Origin: Pedobacter jeongneungensis
GTDB lineage: Bacteria; Bacteroidota; Bacteroidia; Sphingobacteriales; Sphingobacteriaceae
Assembly (NCBI RefSeq): GCF_000633455.1
Contig: NZ_AYMG01000042.1
Coordinates: 20,514 to 84,513, forward strand
DNA: 64,000 nucleotides
Reading direction: 5' to 3'
Positions 61,546 to 64,000 of this stretch are shown piece by piece. The translations under genes and the position numbers were made by a program. How positions within the stretch are numbered: position 1 is the first letter of the stretch; every line of letters starts with the position of its first letter. Under the pieces are notes generated by a model. That model was not told the origin of the DNA and did not search any database. It worked only from the letters and a program-made list of their open reading frames with translations.

Positions 61546-63315
61546 TTATTTGTACGTCTCTGCTAATTTAAGTGCATTATAGGCATTAACAATTCCTCCA
61601 CTCACACATATTTCGCTAAAAAGCACCCTAACATTTTCACCTTTTTCATTTTTGTATTTAACCTTATGCGCTACTTTCGAAACCGATTTCATGATGATCT
61701 CTCTTACCTGAGCAGGTTTCAATTCCGGATAATAGCTTAAAATCAGTCCGGCTAAACCAGCCACAACCGGCGAAGCCATACTTGTTCCATCAGCTTCTTC
61801 ATACTTATTATCTGGCACTGTAGATTTAATTAAAAAACCCGGAGCAAAAACATCAACACTATATTTGCCATAATTAGAAAAATCAGCTTTCAGGTTATCG
61901 TCATCTTTGTAGGCACTTGCCCCAACTTCGATCCAATTACTGGCGTGTGGAAGATTAAATTTAGCAGAATCTACAACAATAGGTTTAACCAGCGTTGACC
62001 GTTCAAAAGGAGGCCGCATTCCCATTCCATTATTCTGCCCCATGGGGCGAGGCGGGGTAAAATCAGGCTTAACAGGCTTTTTGTTGGCTTCTTTATATGC
62101 TTCAGCTTCTTTGCTATCAAAAAACTTGTTGGGGAAATTTTCTTCTATATCATTGTTCTGGTTATCGTTCCCTGCGGCATGCACCAATAATACACCTTTG
62201 CTTTCGGCATATTTAACTGCAGAATCTACAGCCTTTTTATCCCATTTATAGCTCTTACCGAAACTCATATTAATAACTTTCGCGCCATTATCAACCGCAT
62301 AACGGATGCCATTGGCTACATCTTTGTCCCGCTCGTCGCCAGTAGGTACAACCCGAATAGCCATAATACTTACATTATTGGCTACGCCTAAAATACCAAC
62401 AGAATTTGTACGGTCGGCACCAATAATACCTGATACATGAGTACCGTGGAAAGCATCAGGCCCTTTCACATCATTATTCCCATAATCTTTCTGGTAAGAA
62501 TTGCTATAATCGTCGCCCACTAATTCAGCACGTATATCATATTTAGGATTCAGGTTATATTTCAGCATGGCATCATATTGCTTATACCCTTCCTTTATAT
62601 TTTTGTAAAACTTATCAAAACCGCCATCCTCTTTAGAACCTTTTCTAATAATTGTTTTTACTTGTTCCTCTGTCTCATCATCGGCTTTATATCGATCGAT
62701 GTCTTCTAATGTTGGGATTTCCTTTTTATTTATTTTACTTACCGAATCTAAAACTTTGTTGATTGCGATCAGCACTGAAAAAGTATTGCTGGCGTCTTCA
62801 TATTTCTTCCCAAAATCGCTAACCATTTTTTTATAAAGCCTAAACTCTTCCTTCTGTGTACTATCTAATGGCGTTAAATTAGTTGTAGACTGATATTTTG
62901 GGGTATAAATTCTTAATAAGCGTACTAATTCTAAATTATCAAACTCCAGATTACCTTTTTTAGATCCTATGAAATTCCAGCCATGTATATCATCTATATA
63001 GCCATTACCGTCATCATCTATTCCATTCCCAGGAATTTCTCTCTTATTTGTCCATAAAACCTGTTGTAAATCAGGGTGATTGGTATCTACTCCCCCATCA
63101 ATTACGGCCACAATAATGTTTTGTTTAGGCTTTTTATCTTTTAGCAGCTCACGGTAAGCCTTTTCGGTACTGATACCAAAATATCCGTTTTCAAGTAAAT
63201 CTAAATTAAACCAGTTGGCAGGGAGCTGTACATTTTTATTCTGGGCAAAAGCACTCAGGCTTACACAGAAAATAAAAACAAGAAAAGTTAATTTCTTCAG
63301 GTTAGCGTTCATCAT
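61546..63315 (-). CDS. S8 family subtilisin-like peptidase with large insertion
   Basis: 589 residues. Signal peptide ends at AFAQN. Catalytic Asp73 in VAVIDGGVDTNHPDL, His290 in FHGTHVSGIIGA, and Ser512 in DGTSMASPVVAGLAG. Asp and His are 217 residues apart, compared with about 30-60 in most subtilases. The extra part (~125-275) is Lys/Glu-rich and helical. A second insertion around 380-440 contains a Pro/Gly/Met-rich stretch (RPMGQNNGMGMRPPFE). No propeptide or C-terminal sorting domain is evident. A secreted or periplasmic protease. Confidence 0.9.
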   Translation of the reverse strand: MMNANLKKLTFLVFIFCVSLSAFAQNKNVQLPANWFNLDLLENGYFGISTEKAYRELLKDKKPKQNIIVAVIDGGVDTNHPDLQQVLWTNKREIPGNGIDDDGNGYIDDIHGWNFIGSKKGNLEFDNLELVRLLRIYTPKYQSTTNLTPLDSTQKEEFRLYKKMVSDFGKKYEDASNTFSVLIAINKVLDSVSKINKKEIPTLEDIDRYKADDETEEQVKTIIRKGSKEDGGFDKFYKNIKEGYKQYDAMLKYNLNPKYDIRAELVGDDYSNSYQKDYGNNDVKGPDAFHGTHVSGIIGADRTNSVGILGVANNVSIMAIRVVPTGDERDKDVANGIRYAVDNGAKVINMSFGKSYKWDKKAVDSAVKYAESKGVLLVHAAGNDNQNNDIEENFPNKFFDSKEAEAYKEANKKPVKPDFTPPRPMGQNNGMGMRPPFERSTLVKPIVVDSAKFNLPHASNWIEVGASAYKDDDNLKADFSNYGKYSVDVFAPGFLIKSTVPDNKYEEADGTSMASPVVAGLAGLILSYYPELKPAQVREIIMKSVSKVAHKVKYKNEKGENVRVLFSEICVSGGIVNAYNALKLAETYK

Positions 63316-63777
63316 AGTATTATGTACGTAATGCTACAATAATACGGTTTTATTACTTTGAGAATGTAAGATTTTACATTTTTTAACAAGAGAAGATTTA
63401 TCATTTTTTGGAGCGCATTGGCAGTACAGACATTAAAAGTTCTGTCCTGCTGTACGCTTAATCCTTTTGGGAAAACCTATCTGTTAAACAAATACACCTT
63501 GCCCAAAAGGGATAACGCTGCCATCAGGGCTATTTAACCTGGGCAGAAGAAAAAAATATGGAAGATGTAAAACGGATAATGGAATAAGCTCTGCGGTGAT
63601 CAGCGGCATCTGCGGGATCAAACCCTTAACTTTTAACTCCTTAATGGTGGGGAATAACACATAGATCTTTTTACCATTAAGAAATTAAGGACATTGAGAA
63701 ATATAAGCTGGGAATCACCTTAGCCCTTGTGGGCTTAACTTTTCTTAACTTCTTAATGGTAAGAAATATGAAAAAAG
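63316..63777. other. intergenic, 462 bp, no gene seen
   Basis: Contains the presumed promoter of the protease gene and several short repeats (CTTAATGGT / ACCATTAAG arms; TTAACTTCTTAATGGTAAGA). No tRNA or protein-coding signal. Confidence 0.5.
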
Positions 63778-63828
63778 CCCATAAACAAAGAAAACCCTTT
63801 AACAAAGTTGTTAAAGGGTTTCTTATAA
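63778..63828 (-). terminator. rrn terminator, copy 2
   Basis: On the minus strand AACCCTTTAACAA-CTT-TGTTAAAGGGTTTTC followed by TTTGTTTATGGGCTTTTTTC. A strong hairpin right after the 5S tail. Confidence 0.85.
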
Positions 63829-63833
63829 TATTT

Positions 63834-63902
63834 GGCACCGACCTACTCTCCCATCCCGAAGTTTCGGGACAATACCATCGGCCCTGGTGGACTTAACTTC
63901 TA
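63834..63902 (-). rRNA. rrf: 5S rRNA 3' part only (degenerate copy)
   Basis: On the minus strand AGAAGTTAAGTCCACCAGGG, CCGATGGTATTG, GGGATGGGAGAGTAGGTCGG and TGCC are the loop C to 3'-end part of 5S rRNA. The expected 5' half that should pair with GGTCGGTGCC is absent; unrelated sequence (63903-63945) is in its place. It is therefore a broken extra 5S gene. Confidence 0.7.
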
Positions 63903-63951
63903 TATAGATTTTAATGACTGGAGATACCATGTTCCGTGAAGATACAAAAAG

Positions 63952-64000
63952 CCCATAAACAAAGAAAACCCTTTAACAGTGTTGTTAAAGGGTTTCTTAT
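63952..64000 (-). terminator. rrn terminator, copy 1, at window edge
   Basis: The same hairpin as at 63778-63828 (AACCCTTTAACAA / TTGTTAAAGGGTTTTC) and the same flank ATGGGCTTTTT. A 5S gene is expected just outside the window on its upstream side. Confidence 0.75.

Noticed and set aside
63421..63777. tRNA gene near the rrn end
   Set aside because: No T-loop or anticodon arm could be found; the dyads are short repeats.
1..64000. Integrated mobile element or prophage
   Set aside because: No transposase, integrase, relaxase or phage structural gene in any frame I read, despite the many short repeats.

Overview
The window looks like chromosome from a Bacteroidota of the Sphingobacteriaceae, most likely Pedobacter or a close relative. 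The evidence is the protein families present (GLPGLI, DUF4374, FecR/ECF sigma pairs, CarboxypepD-reg plus TonB-type barrels, PepSY-TM), several TAnnTTTG promoter boxes, no clear Shine-Dalgarno sequences, and many palindromic intergenic repeats of the 'GTCATT...AATGAC' type. I saw no transposase, integrase, phage gene, tRNA or CRISPR array. Only a broken 5S rRNA tail is visible, at the right edge.

Left part (1-22.6 kb): an accessory region of small regulator plus oxidoreductase modules. These are an aldo/keto reductase operon opposite an AraC regulator; a second AKR fused in an operon to its AraC regulator; an alpha/beta hydrolase; a GLPGLI / outer-membrane barrel / small secreted protein operon; a cupin / AraC / GyrI-like cluster; a flavin monooxygenase; an SDR facing an HxlR regulator; a PAS sensor kinase; an atypical SDR; and a DinB-like protein. 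Relics include a truncated Crp/Fnr gene (about 7.42-7.57 kb).

Middle (22.6-39.2 kb): a 9-unit tandem array (about 131 bp period) borders two cell-surface signalling loci. The first (23.75-28.26 kb) has an ECF sigma factor, a FecR anti-sigma factor and an STN-domain protein whose body is a surface-repeat/barrel protein instead of a TonB receptor, plus a paralogue without STN. The second (28.65-39.17 kb) is an iron/xenosiderophore-uptake locus resembling Bacteroides XusABC: ECF sigma, short FecR-like protein, DUF4374 lipoprotein, TonB receptor, second DUF4374 lipoprotein, PepSY-TM protein and a second TonB-type barrel.

Right part (39.2-64 kb): an SDR facing a Crp-family regulator across a 14-bp palindrome, a lone receiver protein, a lipoprotein, another SDR, then a complete kdpFABC potassium-pump operon with a porin and a KdpD that lacks its kinase half. 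Every kdp intergenic junction from kdpA to the porin's downstream side carries a different palindromic repeat. Next come an ArgE-like deacylase with a GNAT protein, Crp and AraC regulators, an HD protein, a PI-PLC-like lipoprotein, a three-gene glycan module (GT87, GT2, polysaccharide deacetylase), a subtilase with a large insertion, and the tail of an rrn operon entering from the right on the minus strand.
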